A stretch of DNA of 64,000 bases from Sphagnum compactum (GCA_965153455.1 OZ234498.1:17112001-17176000); one strand, 5' to 3'; shown: positions 35,998-48,887, counted from the stretch's first letter. The notes: a model not told the origin generated them from the sequence alone. Program-made: numbers and translations.

Positions 35998-38900
35998 GTG
36001 ATTCACATCAAATCACCTCAATCCCATGCTTGTTATATAGGAGCTATCTTTCAAAGCTGATCAGTACTGGAAGTAGTCTGTTTCCAACACAAGCTCTTTG
36101 CAAGTTTTATGAGGTCAGTGGCTCTGTAAGTAAATTCTTGGCCTTCTGCTACTTAATCACCACAGAGCATTTGATTCTGTTTGATAAAATTACAGCTCAG
36201 AAAACTGTAAATTTTGTGTAAGTATTAATACAAGCACTGAGAAATGGTACAAAGGAAGGGATGTTACTCTCTGCCCATATTTGTAGCAAAGAGGTTGTAT
36301 CTGATGCTTTTCTCATTTGGTCAAACTCCATGTCACATGTCTAGTTGGTGATGTGCAAATAGTGATTGCATTTTCCAGCTAGTTAATGCTTGTGCAAAGA
36401 AAAAACATCTTTGGCACAATGTGTGCTTCAGGTTTTAAATTGGTGGAAGCTGGCATTCTGCTGAAAGGGAAGAGTGGCATCAATATTATTTTGTCATTCA
36501 ACATTGTGCATTGTTGTTATTCTCACTTTGGGTGATTCTGACTGAAGTGCGTGACAGGCTCCTGATCTCATACGCTTGATTTGTAGGCAATGATATGTTA
36601 ATGAGTTGCTTCTTATTTGAATTCAGTTGCTAATCAAAGTTGTCAGAGATATCATTCCTATTCAGGAAATCTTGTTCCTCTGAGATCCTCATGTCAAAGG
36701 GAGATCTAGAAAGCATAAGAAGATTGATTACAGTGGGCAACAACTTGCATTCATTGGCGAGTCTTAAAATTGCAGTGGTTGTTTCCCAGGTCTGCAACAT
36801 CTTGACACAGCTCTTGCCATGCTCTTGCTCTTTGAGCTATCGTCTGTACTGCTGCCAGTAGGTGATAATCCACCATTGTTTGGGCAGTCAATTGAAGTCA
36901 ATCATTTAGTAATTATTCGACAATCGAACACGAATTTCATTATCTAATAATTATTTTGTGTTGGTACAATATACAAGATGTTTGTATAAGCTTGATAAGT
37001 ATTTTCATTATCACAATAGAGAGGAATGGGGAGATATGGCTATGTTCAGATTTGATAAAAACAATCTAAAACAAGCTTTGGTGTTTTGATAAAGGATTTG
37101 AATTTAGATTTAGGGAAATATAGCACAACTACATCTTGTTTTTTGGTAGCCCAAGTGATGATATCACATTCATTGATGAAAATGTAGCCTTTTGTGGATT
37201 TTTGCTTATTGAAATCCTCACCTTGTCAATCAACATGTATATATGTTTAAGATATACAACTCAAAACCATTTTCAGTAGTGTAGACTGATGTTGTGTAAG
37301 TGTCAATAGGTGTTTTACATGCCATGTAAAATTGTGTAAGTTTAAATCATGGTGCAGCAATTAGGGGTTTTTTTCCCAAATTCTTTAGGTAGGTGCACTA
37401 GTGAGGATCCCCAACTTTAATTCGCATTAAATGGTGACTTTCCTAGGCAGACAATAGAGTTTTTGGTGGATTTTGCCTAAATTTAGGTGAGCTGCACAGA
37501 CTCACTGTCTAAATCTGGCAAATTCTTTCTTTGTTTTTTTTTTTTTCTAGGAAATATGGTGAATTTTTTGAAAGTTTTCAAAAAGAATTCTTTGTAGAGT
37601 TTGCACTGGTTATTTTTTTGTTGCAAGTTGGTGAAATTTCACCAAAAAAAACCATTAGGTGCAATACTTTCATGAGGGTATTACACCCCACATTTTTCAT
37701 TGATGGGTATGGTTTTTTAAAACAACAAGGCAAGACCATAAAAAAAGCAAGGTGATAAAAGGGCACTCTTTTGAAACAAGCCGTTAATGAAGCTTGTAGT
37801 ATTGCTAGAAGGTATAAATTCACCACAACACCAGCACTTAAGCTTGCAAAATTTGTAGATGAAAAGGGAACAACATAGGAAAACTCACCCAAAACCTTGT
37901 TGTGTTAGACCAAATGAAAAGAGTTGCAAAACAACCACATAAAAAAGGGAAGTGAAACATGACAAAAAGAAGGAATACAAAGTAAGATTCTCACTTGAAA
38001 TATGTTGTTTTTTGGAACTTCCAACAATGTGAAGAGTTATAATATGACAACACCACAAGTTGCATTTGCAAACAGCCTTTAGACAAAGTGAAACAACATA
38101 GGAGGGGCTTATAATAGCACAATGAAAAAAGCTTTGCAAGGTATCATTCTTTAGACTTAAACCTTTTTTTTTTCCTCCTACTTATGTTGTTTTTTGTTTT
38201 TTTTTGGTCCCCTGATTCCTACCATTTGCCCCATTCCCCTTTTCCCCCACAAGAAGGAAAAAGGTGTTTTTAACAACTCCAAATTCAACTAGGTTTTTTA
38301 GGTGCAAATGTCATGTGCAACAAAATTATAATTGAAATTTATTTTTCATAAAATTTCACCAAAAAGTCAACTTTAACAAGTTGCAAACAACATCCACATG
38401 GTAATAGGTTCAAACCAAACCTACCATTATAATGAAACATGCTTTCAATTATAATTGATTAATGTGGCATGGACATATGAACTTCATATACTTTTGTGTC
38501 ATGTCATGTATCCTTGTGTTGTAACATCAAATAATCCAAATTAAGACAATCCAATGGACCACAACTTGTCATGTCATTAAATCATGGAAAAACAAAAATA
38601 TTTTAAGCTTGTCAAATTGGATGACCCCACAGGCCGTGATGTATGCATGCGCATGTTTGCAAATGTTTACATGTCAACATTAAAGTCAAAAGGTTAACTC
38701 AAATATATTTTATGTGTGTTGAAATAAAATAAATTTGTAGTTGAGCTAAAGTTGAATTTATTTATTTTTTCATCTTTGGAATCAAGCATTTATACAAGTG
38801 CGAATGTTGTAATCATGTGAAGATGCAATTGCAATTAAATAAGATAAGTTTGAAAGTAAACTAATTACAAAAGGTGAAAACAAACAAATTTTGATTGCAA

Positions 38901-40734
38901 AATGAGTGGTACATTTTGAAGTACTTTAAACTATTTCAAAGAAGGAAGTGTACTTGGGTCAACAATTGACCCTCAATACATAAACATGGAATGAAACAAA
39001 AATCCTTCTTATGGACCTTCAAGTAATGGTCATTGAATATATTTACAACCTAGGTTCTAAACATGATGAGATTAATAGCCTAGGTGCAATGTGAACCTTG
39101 TCATTAGTCACCTAATTGCTATCCCTTATGTTCAACCAAATTACAACCTTCCCTAAATCATCCACTATCCAAGTCAACAATATGTTTATGTTGTGATATT
39201 GAGGCCTAACACAAAATAACAAAACACATATATTTGGTGCATTGCAAACACACCCAATTTCCTATTGGAACCTCCATACATGGTGGTGTAGACAGCCCAT
39301 ATGCCATCTTCTAAAACAATGCTCACAAACCTTGACATGGTTGCAACACCTTGTGATTTTTCACAACATTAATCATAAACCTATTGGAACTATGGCCAAT
39401 GATGGATCCAATTGCCATTCACATGTGAGTGGTGACATTGTGCACAATTTCACACATGGTCTTTCCATATTTGACCATCCCTTCCAACCTTCCAACAATA
39501 AAACTCCAAAAGGTAAAACCTTTGTCAAATGTTGAATGACATGATCAACTACACACCCAATGCGATAGGTGCTATTTGCTACAAATAAACATAATATCTA
39601 GGTTCAAACCTTTCAACCTTGGGTTGATACCCACCTTCTTAGGTGGTGGCACATCATAATGCATCTCAATGTTGTGTGATGGTCAAGTTCTCCATTGCCA
39701 TAGGCATGACTATTTTGAACAAGGCTACACATTATTCACAAGCTTGAATTTGGACATTGCGATCATTCAAATTGACCACATGGGCCACATCCCTACAGAT
39801 GGATGTTGGCAATTGTGGTTCACACCTGAAATATAAAAAGTGTGGGGAAAATGAAACTAGGGATGTTTGTTTATTAAATTGGTATCCCATGGTCAACGAT
39901 GGCAATTGTATGTTTCAATCATTTGTAGGCCCCTTCTTTATGTAATCCATATTTTTGTAAACCCTTTTTCATCATTTGATCATGAATAATAGTCCTATGG
40001 TTAATAAAAGCTTGTTCACACAACTTCTAAAATTTTCCTTGGAATTATGTGCTTTGATCCATGATTGAACACTTTTGGGCAAAAACATGATAAAGTAGAC
40101 CAAAAAAGTAGTTTGTTTAAAATCCAATTTATAATTGAAGCAATTATTGACATTCAGATAAAAAAAAAGATAAAAAAACTTTATAAATAGAAATATAAAA
40201 CCATCAAGACATCCATTGGGTTTGTGGTAAATTGAATAAAAATTTCCAATGATTTTTTTATAATAAAAGTAGGTAACAAATAACTTTGAAACTTACTAGT
40301 CAATGTGGTGTTCAAACTAATTTTTACATAATTTTTTTTGATATATAATGACTATAATACGTACAATTTGAGAGCACATAAACATATTCTAAGTTTCTAT
40401 TAACTTGAAAATAGAGAAAATCAATATGTGATCTACTTTCATCAACTTGTAACCGATTTTGTAAAACCTAGACATCTATGTAGATTCATTTTTTAAAAAT
40501 CTACTTAAATGCATATTAAAAATGTGGTTCTTGAACTTTATTATAATAAAGTAAAAGATTATCCTTATATTAATCAATGAATAAAATGATATTTCTATTT
40601 TCAATACATTAAAGCTTACTTATGTCTATTTGTCATTTTTTGTGACAATTAGGATCACCAATTGTCTACTTTTGCCCAAGTTTTGTTAGATCACCAAATC
40701 TATTCAAAAACCAATTAAAAAACACATAAACCCC
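35998..40734. other. Intergenic sequence, no gene recognised
   Basis: The first few hundred bases must include the 3' UTR of the BABAM1-like gene. Beyond, the DNA is AT-rich with open frames below 105 codons and no domains. A perfect 14-base palindrome, GGTGAAATTTCACC, lies at 37630-37643. T-rich and C-rich tracts occur at 38163-38250. Confidence 0.45.
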
Positions 40735-41217
40735 TTCACTACTTTAGGAGTGGTGCCAATTCAATCCACTTGAAAAAATGTTCAATCATAACCAACACGT
40801 ATCAATTATGATGAATAGTTAGGCTTAATGGCCCAACAAAATCCAAGATCCATTGATACTCAAGCGTCGTGATTGGTAGAAGTTGTAAATGAAGGGTAGG
40901 TGTATTGAATGAATTATGATGCATGAACTTGATCACACATCATGCATTGTGAAACAAATTATTGAATCTTTAATTGAATGCTCCTTCCCCCAATATTGGC
41001 CTTGAAGCAAACTATAGGTTTCACATACACCAAAATGTCCCAAACTTTCACATGGGTATGTCTCAGAATGTTTTTTTACAAGTATGGATGTGATATCACT
41101 CATACATGTCCATCTATCCATATCCCGAAAAGGGTTATTCCTTCCCAATGGTATCTTTTGGTTTTTGAGAAACTTGATCCTTTTTCTTCCAAATGTCAAT
41201 CCCACATCTAACTCCAA
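40735..41217 (-). pseudogene. Ty3/gypsy integrase fragment (zinc-binding region and start of core)
   Basis: On the minus strand, frames crossing stops give H-E-x-GHFGVCETYSLLQGQYW, then a degenerate zinc-knuckle region, then VSMDLGF and LVMIEHFFKWIELAPLLK. These match the N-terminal zinc domain and the first core strand of plant gypsy integrases. Stops and frameshifts break the frame, and neither the reverse transcriptase nor LTRs could be identified next to it. Confidence 0.72.
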
Positions 41218-43137
41218 CCCTAAACCCTTTCCTTAATACAAATATTCCTTCCCATTTTGGTTAATGCTTCAATATGCAATCTTTAATTTTTCATTTTCAC
41301 AAAGAAACAATTGATGATTTCCATATCATAAATCCAAAATACTAAACACCTTGGCTTGGTAGATGGTATAAAAATCTCTTCTATTAATGGCATAACATAA
41401 TTGTCAAATTATGTTTGCTTGTTGATATGTCTATAGTTTCCATACATTTGACTTTAGTCGAATTGCCAAAGATGTTTTTCTTGGTAGACATAATTGTGGT
41501 TAATGCATATCCCCCTTTAGAAAGCTCCACCAACCTTGCCTGCCAAAGTTCTTCTGTTTGAATTTTAACCAAAGCCCGTTCCATGTCATTCAACTTATAA
41601 GGTCATTAAGAAATATATATTGTCTCCTAAGTTGATGTGAACTTCTTGCCCTTTGAATTTGCCCAACTCCTTGAGGCTAAAAGCAAAATGATGAAGTTTT
41701 GCAACAACTATCACATCTTGCACGTCTCACCTCCTCTCATTGCGAAACCAATTTTTGGTTTGCATGCTTTCGCAATTATTAGCACCTTAGTCTTGGATGG
41801 TGACTCATCCCTAGTGCCCAAGGTTGAGGTTGCACCTTATAATTGCTACAAGGTTTATATGGGAACATTCACACATGAAGCCCCCATTCCATGTGCATAC
41901 AAATTCCCTTCAACTTTTCCAAACAAATCCAAAATCTTGGATGCCAAGTCCCCCATTCCAAACATTGAGTTCTCATGGCATCCATCACCTTTTTCGTTTG
42001 TGTAGAGCCCCAATGTTGTCATGGATGTTTGGCTCATTTAGGATCATCAAATGTAACTTGAATGTCCTACCACCCCCATTTACATGAATGTGCTTGTCTC
42101 AAGATGAAATGTAGGAGGTGATAAAGATGAATACTGCAAGGAGCATGGGTGGGAATGGAACAATTGGTATTGCTTGGCCAATTCTAGGCTTATAACCTAA
42201 GTTAGACAGTTCAAGTTCATAATTTGACCAAGGAAAATTTGTGTGCATGTTTTCATGTGTGACTTTGCTAGTTTTGATAGTTTTGGGTGCTGATCTTGTA
42301 GCACATGACATATTTGCTAGGAACCTATGTGTGGTAGGTACATCCCATGCTAGAACTCTCCAATTCCAAATTACATTGTGATCACCTCATGTTGACATGA
42401 TCTGATTGGTATGCACAGCCAGTGTTTACCCTAATTCTGTTCTCTTCGTGCACATTGAAACCACCATGCTGTTGCATATTGGGAGCCTGCCTGCCTTTGA
42501 TTCTTTGGTTCTTCTATCATCACAAGCTTCGCTTGTGACTATCGTTCGTTGGTTTTCCAGGTCTCTTAGTTCCCTGTTTAGTTTCCTTGCAGCCCATTTT
42601 GGTGCAATTCTATCATTCTAGAACCCTTAGGCAAAGTGGTGTCATTTAGGCATACAAGATGTGATACAATGCACAGCTTGATTGGTGCTGCACTTGATAG
42701 CATGTGACTGGAAGTGCAAGTGATATCACAAATCATAAACTCTACAGCAAGTGCCCCTAATACCAATGTATTGGAAAACAAATAGTCTAACTGTCCATTT
42801 GTCAATTTCAGTGCAAATTTGTAGTGCAATTTCAGTCAATTGTTTACTCCACAAGTGCCTATTTGGAACCAAACATACTGAAACTAACTGGGCAGCAGCC
42901 ATAGCTGCTCTGTGCAACAACTGGTCATATCAGTCTTAACAATGCAATCTACTGCTGTCAGTAGACTTGTTAGTGCTTACATAGCTTGCAGTTGGAGTAA
43001 ACAACCTGAGTTGGCAATGAACGGATCTAAACACTCTAAACAACCCTGTGAAAGATAGTTAAACACATTGAACACATCTTTATCTCTTGCATACATGTTA
43101 CAATGTTGCATCGGAGCAGTATTCTCAAAAATTTCCA
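41218..43137. other. Intergenic sequence, no gene recognised
   Basis: Probably contains more retroelement remains upstream of the integrase fragment. A minus-strand frame at about 41855-42037 and a plus-strand frame at 41637-42005 occupy the same bases, and neither shows a known domain. Confidence 0.4.
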
Positions 43138-43310
43138 TGCCCCCGGGGTGATGGATCTATGGTATGACCCCCGTTTGATATTACAAAGGTCCCAAGTTCA
43201 AACCTGCTGGTGAGCAGGTTAAAGTCCTGCCATGTCCTCTGCCATTGGGACTGACTTGGGGGTACTGACAAGCTGGGTACTGCCAACACAGTTTGTCAAT
43301 TGTGTGTAGT
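43138..43310 (+). mobile_element. tRNA-derived SINE
   Basis: The head begins CCCGGGGTGATGGATC, with a degenerate A box (GGATCTATGGTATGA) and a good B box (CCCAAGTTCAAACCTG) at about 43190-43205. A body of about 100 bases follows (CCATTGGGACTGACTTGG, GGGTACTGCC). The opening GGGGTGA is shared with the SINE heads at 15382 and 59308 (both minus strand). Confidence 0.6.
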
Positions 43311-43915
43311 ATTCCAAAAAGTGAAATAAAAATTGCCACTCTTGAATTGAAAAATACATAGCATGAAATTCAAAGGTTCATGAAATCCTTTTGATTTTAA
43401 AATACAAGGTCATTAACGGGAATCAGTAGTGGCACATTTTTTTTTCCATCTCTTGCTCGATCTAAGCATGTTCTCCTAGACAGTTCCTCTTCCAAAGCAA
43501 ACTGTTATAGATTTGTAACTGAACATTATGGCTTCAGGTACTACTTGTGAGATTTTCATCAAAAAGATATTCTAAGACACAGATCTGTAAGACACAGATC
43601 TAGTGTTATGAAGCAGATTCTATTCCTCTACAAAAAGGGGCTTTAATGCAGACTAAAGCACAAAAGTGTCACTAGTCCTCCAATTGTGCAATGGAAGTGT
43701 CTTCCCAAATACTTACTCCTCATGAGGTAGGTACTTACTTCTCAAGCTCCTTGTAGAGAGCTGACCTCTGTTGCACACATAAATTTCCTTGGGTCATACA
43801 AGTCACAAAGTCTGCTTTCTGCAATTATATTTACAAAGTCTGTGTTGTGACATATCATGCAACCGTGTGCAATAGGTATATGTGTGCACTGTGATATTAG
43901 ACTTACAGTAGAGTA
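43311..43915. other. 3' flank of the kinase-like gene
   Basis: Must include the 3' UTR of the minus-strand kinase-like gene. A duplicated 12-base AAGACACAGATC sits at about 43576-43601. No gene is seen. Confidence 0.4.
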
Positions 43916-45562
43916 TCATGAGTTTAAACTCTTGTTGTGAACTGTTCTAGACTGGCTGAGGAGCTGATGAGGTCTTGCTATTGTCAAGCTTTGAGAATTT
44001 GTATTGACTTCAAGTGGTTTGCGGTTGCTGAGTACGTTCGGAGCAGCAGCAACAAGTGCAGCAGGAGGTACGACTAAGTCCAGGTTTGGATGCAGTTCTC
44101 GTGCTTCTTCTTCATCTGACACTTTTGCACCTTTCACTTTAAGAGCTGCAGCTGCAGCAGCATTGCTGGCCTGATTTGGAGTGTTGAGTATACTAAGCTT
44201 GAGCTTTCTGAACTTGCCAGTTATGGATTTCATGCCTATTCCCTGTTGCATCACCAGATCAGCCTTGTTCTTCTTCTTTGTCTTCTTCTGCCTCGTCTGC
44301 TTCTTCATTTTCAAGAATCCGACCCACATGGGTAACCTGATGAGTCTCCCAATTCTACAATTCAGGGCGTGACTGTCAAGACCCATGATGAAGCAGCTGG
44401 GTTGAGCAGCGTGTTGGGTGTTGGAGGACTTCACTCTTGTGGTATGCCCATTCCATAGAGGCAGAGGGATAAGCTTGCTGACCTTGGTGAGAACTTCCAC
44501 CACTTCACTCATGGACGGTTGTCTGGAGCCAGTGGGTCGTAAACAGCGTGCAGCAATGGTAGCCATATGCTTCAAAGCCGTGGCGCACAATGGAAGCCTA
44601 ATCCTAGGATCGCATATTGCCAAAGCGTTTCCCTGCTTGATGAGTGGCAAGGCCCAATCCACAAGACTAGATAAACTGCAATCCGCGTTCAGCGACATGG
44701 CGTTCTTGCCACTAATGATCTCCAACAAGAGCACGCCGAAGCTCAACACATCCGTCTCTGGATTGATGACGATCCTGAAAACACCGGCGCCGGAGTCCGC
44801 AGCTGCTCTGCTGCAGTCATCGGTTTCGGGCTCGCTCGACTCAGGGATGGAAGACAAATTACTTTTCCTTGCAGGCGCAATCAATTCTGCAGTGTCTTGG
44901 CTCACAGCACGGCGCGCAAGCCCGAACTCCCCGAGCCTGGCGTTCCAACTCCGATCGATGAACACATTCATGGCTCTTATGTTGCGGTGGACGATAGGAG
45001 GGGAAGAAGAATGGAGAGCACGGAGCGCTTTGGCCGTCTGAAGAGCCAGATGAACACGAAGCGGCCAGCTTAAAGTGGTGGACGACTCGGGACTAGTATC
45101 CTGATCAGCTGCTGCCGCTGCGCTGCTGCAGCTGCTTTGTGGATGAAGCTGTGAATGCAAGCTCCCATTCTCCATAAACTCCACCACCAAGAGCTTCGCC
45201 TTTCCTGCATCCTGACTGTATCCGAGCAAGTTCACCAGTCTTCTACTAAAAACCTTTGTGAGAATGTCCACTTCATTCTCGAATGCGTCTTCATCTTGCC
45301 ACAACCTTCGTCCATGAAGCGAAGGCCGCTTCACTGTCACTATTCTTCCGTCGCCCAATCTTCCTTGGTACAGGTTGCCATGGCTAGATGTGCCTATCAG
45401 ATTCTCCTCCGCAAAGCCGCCGGTTGCTATTTCCAGATCCTTGTACTTGAACAAGTCAAGCTTCACGCTTTTCTTTTCTGCAGGGCCGCGCTGATCTGAC
45501 GTCGAGGAGCTAACGAAAGCGAGCCTGGCAGCTGCAGAATTGGCTTTACCCGACACACCCAT
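43916..45562 (-). CDS. Receptor-like cytoplasmic kinase with degenerate catalytic site (predicted pseudokinase)
   Basis: Single-exon gene of 548 residues from the ATG at 45562. Kinase fold at about 50-363: glycine loop GTSSHGNLY (57-65), beta-3 lysine in VTVKR (K78), alpha-C region FENEV, HRN in place of HRD (192-194), IRAMN with Arg for the usual Lys, GEFG in place of DFG (211-214), no APE motif, then TDVLSFGVLLLEIISG, LVDWALPLIK, CDPRI and RQPSMSEVVEVL. The latter motifs fit the small RLCK group containing Arabidopsis At5g23170, At3g51990 and At1g28390, some of which I recall also carrying HRN. Changing both catalytic and metal-binding Asp argues against phosphotransfer. The C-terminal tail (364-548) has a lysine-rich stretch (418-433) that could be a nuclear signal. 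The frame stays open to 45697 without an ATG; a short upstream ORF starts at 45668. An upstream coding exon cannot be excluded. Confidence 0.85.
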   Translation of the reverse strand: MGVSGKANSAAARLAFVSSSTSDQRGPAEKKSVKLDLFKYKDLEIATGGFAEENLIGTSSHGNLYQGRLGDGRIVTVKRPSLHGRRLWQDEDAFENEVDILTKVFSRRLVNLLGYSQDAGKAKLLVVEFMENGSLHSQLHPQSSCSSAAAAADQDTSPESSTTLSWPLRVHLALQTAKALRALHSSSPPIVHRNIRAMNVFIDRSWNARLGEFGLARRAVSQDTAELIAPARKSNLSSIPESSEPETDDCSRAAADSGAGVFRIVINPETDVLSFGVLLLEIISGKNAMSLNADCSLSSLVDWALPLIKQGNALAICDPRIRLPLCATALKHMATIAARCLRPTGSRQPSMSEVVEVLTKVSKLIPLPLWNGHTTRVKSSNTQHAAQPSCFIMGLDSHALNCRIGRLIRLPMWVGFLKMKKQTRQKKTKKKNKADLVMQQGIGMKSITGKFRKLKLSILNTPNQASNAAAAAALKVKGAKVSDEEEARELHPNLDLVVPPAALVAAAPNVLSNRKPLEVNTNSQSLTIARPHQLLSQSRTVHNKSLNS

Positions 45563-46283
45563 GTATCTGAATTTTTGCAGATGATCAACTGCAGCTTCAC
45601 ATGCAACAGCAACCTCGCAGGGCTTCGGATCCCACTCACCAGCGAGTCGCGTACTGCAGCTGCCGCATGATTGCTGCAGAACACAGCTAACCGTCACACA
45701 AAATATCCACCAGATTCAACTAAACATCCTCAAATGACGAGCAGAGTGCAGAAGGTTTCGATCTTGAACAGAAAAACGCTTACACAAACGACCAACACTA
45801 TAAACACATCAAACAAACTCGTTTACAAACTGCTCCAGAAAAGCAAACTTTGCAGTGCCAAGCTGCTATTCTAGACAAACTGTGATGAAACAAGATCTGC
45901 AACTGGAAATCTCTCTCTGCAGGATCCTTGAATAGTTAGCAGCTGTCGGCTTCTACTGGAAAACTAAGCTTAGAAACAAGTCTTGTTGTTCTTCTTTGTT
46001 GTTGTTGTTGTTGTTCTTCTTCTTCCCATAAAAGAAGACAAGATGCTCCAGCGCCACCACCACATGAGTCCTCGTACTTGTAGAGACTTGGGTGGCAATC
46101 TTTCTTTTACATGCTCTGTGCACATGAGACACCCACACTGCACAACGTGGCCACATGTCCCTACTGATCTCCAGTCTCGAGAACACGGAAGAAGAATTAT
46201 TGTAGACATGTGAGAGGGGGAGAGAGAGAGAGAGAGAGAGATGGGGAGAGAGAAAGAGAGATGTCATTCTTGGAAGGACTCAA
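45563..46283. promoter_or_regulatory. 5' region of the kinase-like gene with microsatellites
   Basis: A TTCTTGTTG/GTT repeat lies at about 45981-46026 and an almost pure GA repeat at about 46212-46262. On the transcribed strand these are CAA- and CT-rich, like many plant 5' UTRs and promoters. A splice-acceptor-like TTCTGCAG lies at about 45673-45680, so a leader intron is possible. Confidence 0.45.
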
Positions 46284-47550
46284 AACTTTTACGTCTTGGG
46301 TGAAGAAAATTGTACATCTTTTGATGGGTGTTGTTTTTTATGAGTTTTTTCTTCGTTCCCAAAAGGATCCAGCATTGGTTGACGACAATTGTTCATACTG
46401 TAGGTTCTTTTTTAACACATCTTTTCCCCACAAAAAATTCAAATTTCTTTGAAAAAAACGACCCAGAAAATAACTCGAAAACATCATTAACTTTTGTCTC
46501 CTGGGTGAAGAAAAAATTGGATCAGTGTCTTTTTTTGTTTAATGAGTTTCCTGCTGTCGTATCATTGGCTATTATTGTCCCAAAAGGGATCTAACATTAA
46601 TTGATCAGAATTGTCCATGCTGTAGGTTTCTCTTTTACACATCCTTTTTATGGTTTTTGCCAAAAAGTTCAAAATTCTTTAGAAAAATGGTTAAAAAATT
46701 ACTCAAAAATATCATTAACTTTTACCTCCCTGGGTGAAGAAAATTGTAGCTTTGGATTAAGGTAGAACTGCCCATCACTGGTCACTACCTTATCACCAAA
46801 CACTTTTTTAAATCTTCGTCATTTGTGCTTCATTTTGAGTGATTTAAAATGTTATGAGAATGCCACCTTAAGCTCTAGAGATCATCTATGAAGTGCAAAG
46901 GAAAAGGAGTAATGAAAAAATAGCAAGAAGAAAAATGAGCTTTCCAACTCACAAAACGCGTTTTTTTTCCTTCTCTTTCGACCACTCCTATTTTCAAAGT
47001 TTCTAACTTTTTCATTTTTTGTTCATTTTAAATGATTTAAAGTGCTATAGAAGGCCACCTTCAACTCTACAAATCATCTTTGAATCTATAGCAACAAAGC
47101 AACATACAACGAATATTTTTTGAGTGTTTGAGAACTAGCTTTGTAGTGTTTTGGGGTTTTTTTTTGAGTTCTTGACCATAGTGTTTTGTGGTTTGGGGGG
47201 CCATCACTTCTCATTTCTAATCTATTTTGGACAATTTTTAGTGTGTCATATGCGCCAAGAAGAGGCGTTCAAGTTTTGTTTAGACACCAAAAACAATAGA
47301 GCCCTCTCCTTAAATTTGGCTTGCCCTAAGTGCCTAAGTGTTTGTTCACCGACCATTCTACCCTAGTGTTTTTTCTTTATGAGTTCCCTACCTTAGTGTC
47401 ATTGGAGATCATCCCTGAAAGGATCTAGCATTAATTGATGACAATATTTCACATTGTAGTTATTATTTTTTACAAATCCTTTTATATTTTTTGGTAATTG
47501 TTTTTCAAATTTCTTTGAAAAATGGTAAAAAAAATTCAAAACATCATCTC
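46284..47550 (+). repeat. Diverged tandem repeat, three units of about 205-230 bp
   Basis: Units begin AACTTTTACGTCTTGGGTGA at 46284, AACTTTTGTCTCCTGGGTGA at 46489 and AACTTTTACCTCCCTGGGTG at 46717. Each goes on with a GGATC-AGCATTGGTTGA-like segment and a TTCAAATTTCTTTGAAAAA-like segment. The third unit is split by a 604-base insertion at 46760-47363 and then resumes to about 47550. Confidence 0.8.
46760..47363 (-). mobile_element. 0.6-kb MITE inserted in the third tandem unit
   Basis: This segment matches 58229-58829 over its whole length in inverted orientation, with moderate divergence. Its ends are inverted repeats (GGTAGAACTGCCC at the left, GGTAGAATGGTCGG on the other strand at the right), each bordered by TA. 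Units 1 and 2 of the surrounding array show the uninterrupted site. A TA duplication suggests a mariner/Stowaway relative; a 3-base TTA/TAG reading would suggest PIF/Harbinger. Confidence 0.8.
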
Positions 47551-48887
47551 TTCATTTTTTTTTAATGTCTTGAAAAACATTTTGCCACTGTGCAAGAAAA
47601 TTGCTACAAAAAAATCAATTATTTGGATGAAAAAAATTATACAAGAAATTTATCTCTCTTTGGGCATTGGTTCTTCTTCATTGATCACTCATTCATAGAA
47701 ACAAAAAGACAATTGAAATTTGTGCAAAGAGAAAGTAGAATCTCATAATGTACAAGTTTTAAATGGGTTGTAGATCTACATAAATATGGTGGCTATTTTG
47801 CAAGTTGAAAAACCTTGTGTTTTGTTCCATTGGCTAGTTACAACACCCAAGTTCACAACTCATAAGCTTTAAGGTAGCTAAACCTAAAATGGACAGTGCC
47901 CTTTCATGGACACCTAATTTTGTGCCTATATTGATCACTCATTGAACCTTTCATGAGCAATTGATTATAAAACTAAATAAGGGTAAATCACAACCACATA
48001 TTGTTATGTTTGGGGTTTAATTAATGAACTAATAAGTTCACTAACAAAAATATTAGACTTTAGTGGAAGCCACATTCAGGGATATGGGTGACAATCTTTG
48101 AAATGGATTGATGACTATTTAATACTTGTAGAATGACACAATATCAAATACCACGCATTTATCTTTGAGCTAGGAATAGACCACCAAAGAAATGGGGGTA
48201 GGTAAAAACTGAAATGAAATATTTGAATATTGATAAAGCTTACATGTCAATTAAAAATTAGATCTAACATATATTATTGAACAAAGTTATTATTTTCAGT
48301 TCAATTCATATTAATTTGTGAGGAAACTTGATAGTTAGATGTCTATTGCAAATTACTACAAGGATGCATAATACTATGGGTGAGAATATGAGAGAATCAT
48401 AGTTGTTGCATTTATTTCCAAACACAAAATTAAAAGAAGAGGGCATTGATTAGAGTGATGAAGATGATGAAAGTGGGAACTTGTTAGATTATAGAGATGA
48501 AAAGTTGGAATGCATTCCATGTGAGGCCTCAAATCTTTTAATTTACAAACAAAGGCATCCTAGCCGACTAGCATTTTTGCTAGTAGCGTTCCAAAGATTT
48601 AATTTTCATGAAGTGTTAAACCAATTACATCTTATGCAACCAGGTTGTCGATGTGATGTGACAATTTTTAAAGCAAGTTTAGCTTCTTTCAATTGTAGTC
48701 AATCGATATCACTCCAGCACTAGAGGGCCACTCACCATGGGCATAACAAAAATGTGGGTCCAAGAGTTAATTCACCAAGCGCACAAGCAATGTTGATGTT
48801 TTTCACCAAGCACCCAATGGATTAAAGGAAACATGTTTGATAGGTGCTCGAAGCGCTAAAGATCTTACACGTTGATTACACACGTGA
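47551..48887. other. Intergenic sequence, no gene recognised
   Basis: AT-rich. An 80-codon open frame at 48481-48723 is acidic at its start but shows no known domain. Confidence 0.45.

Noticed and set aside
45563-45697. Upstream extension of the kinase-like frame
   Set aside because: Contains no ATG in frame, begins at a GTG, and the family N-terminus fits the ATG at 45562.
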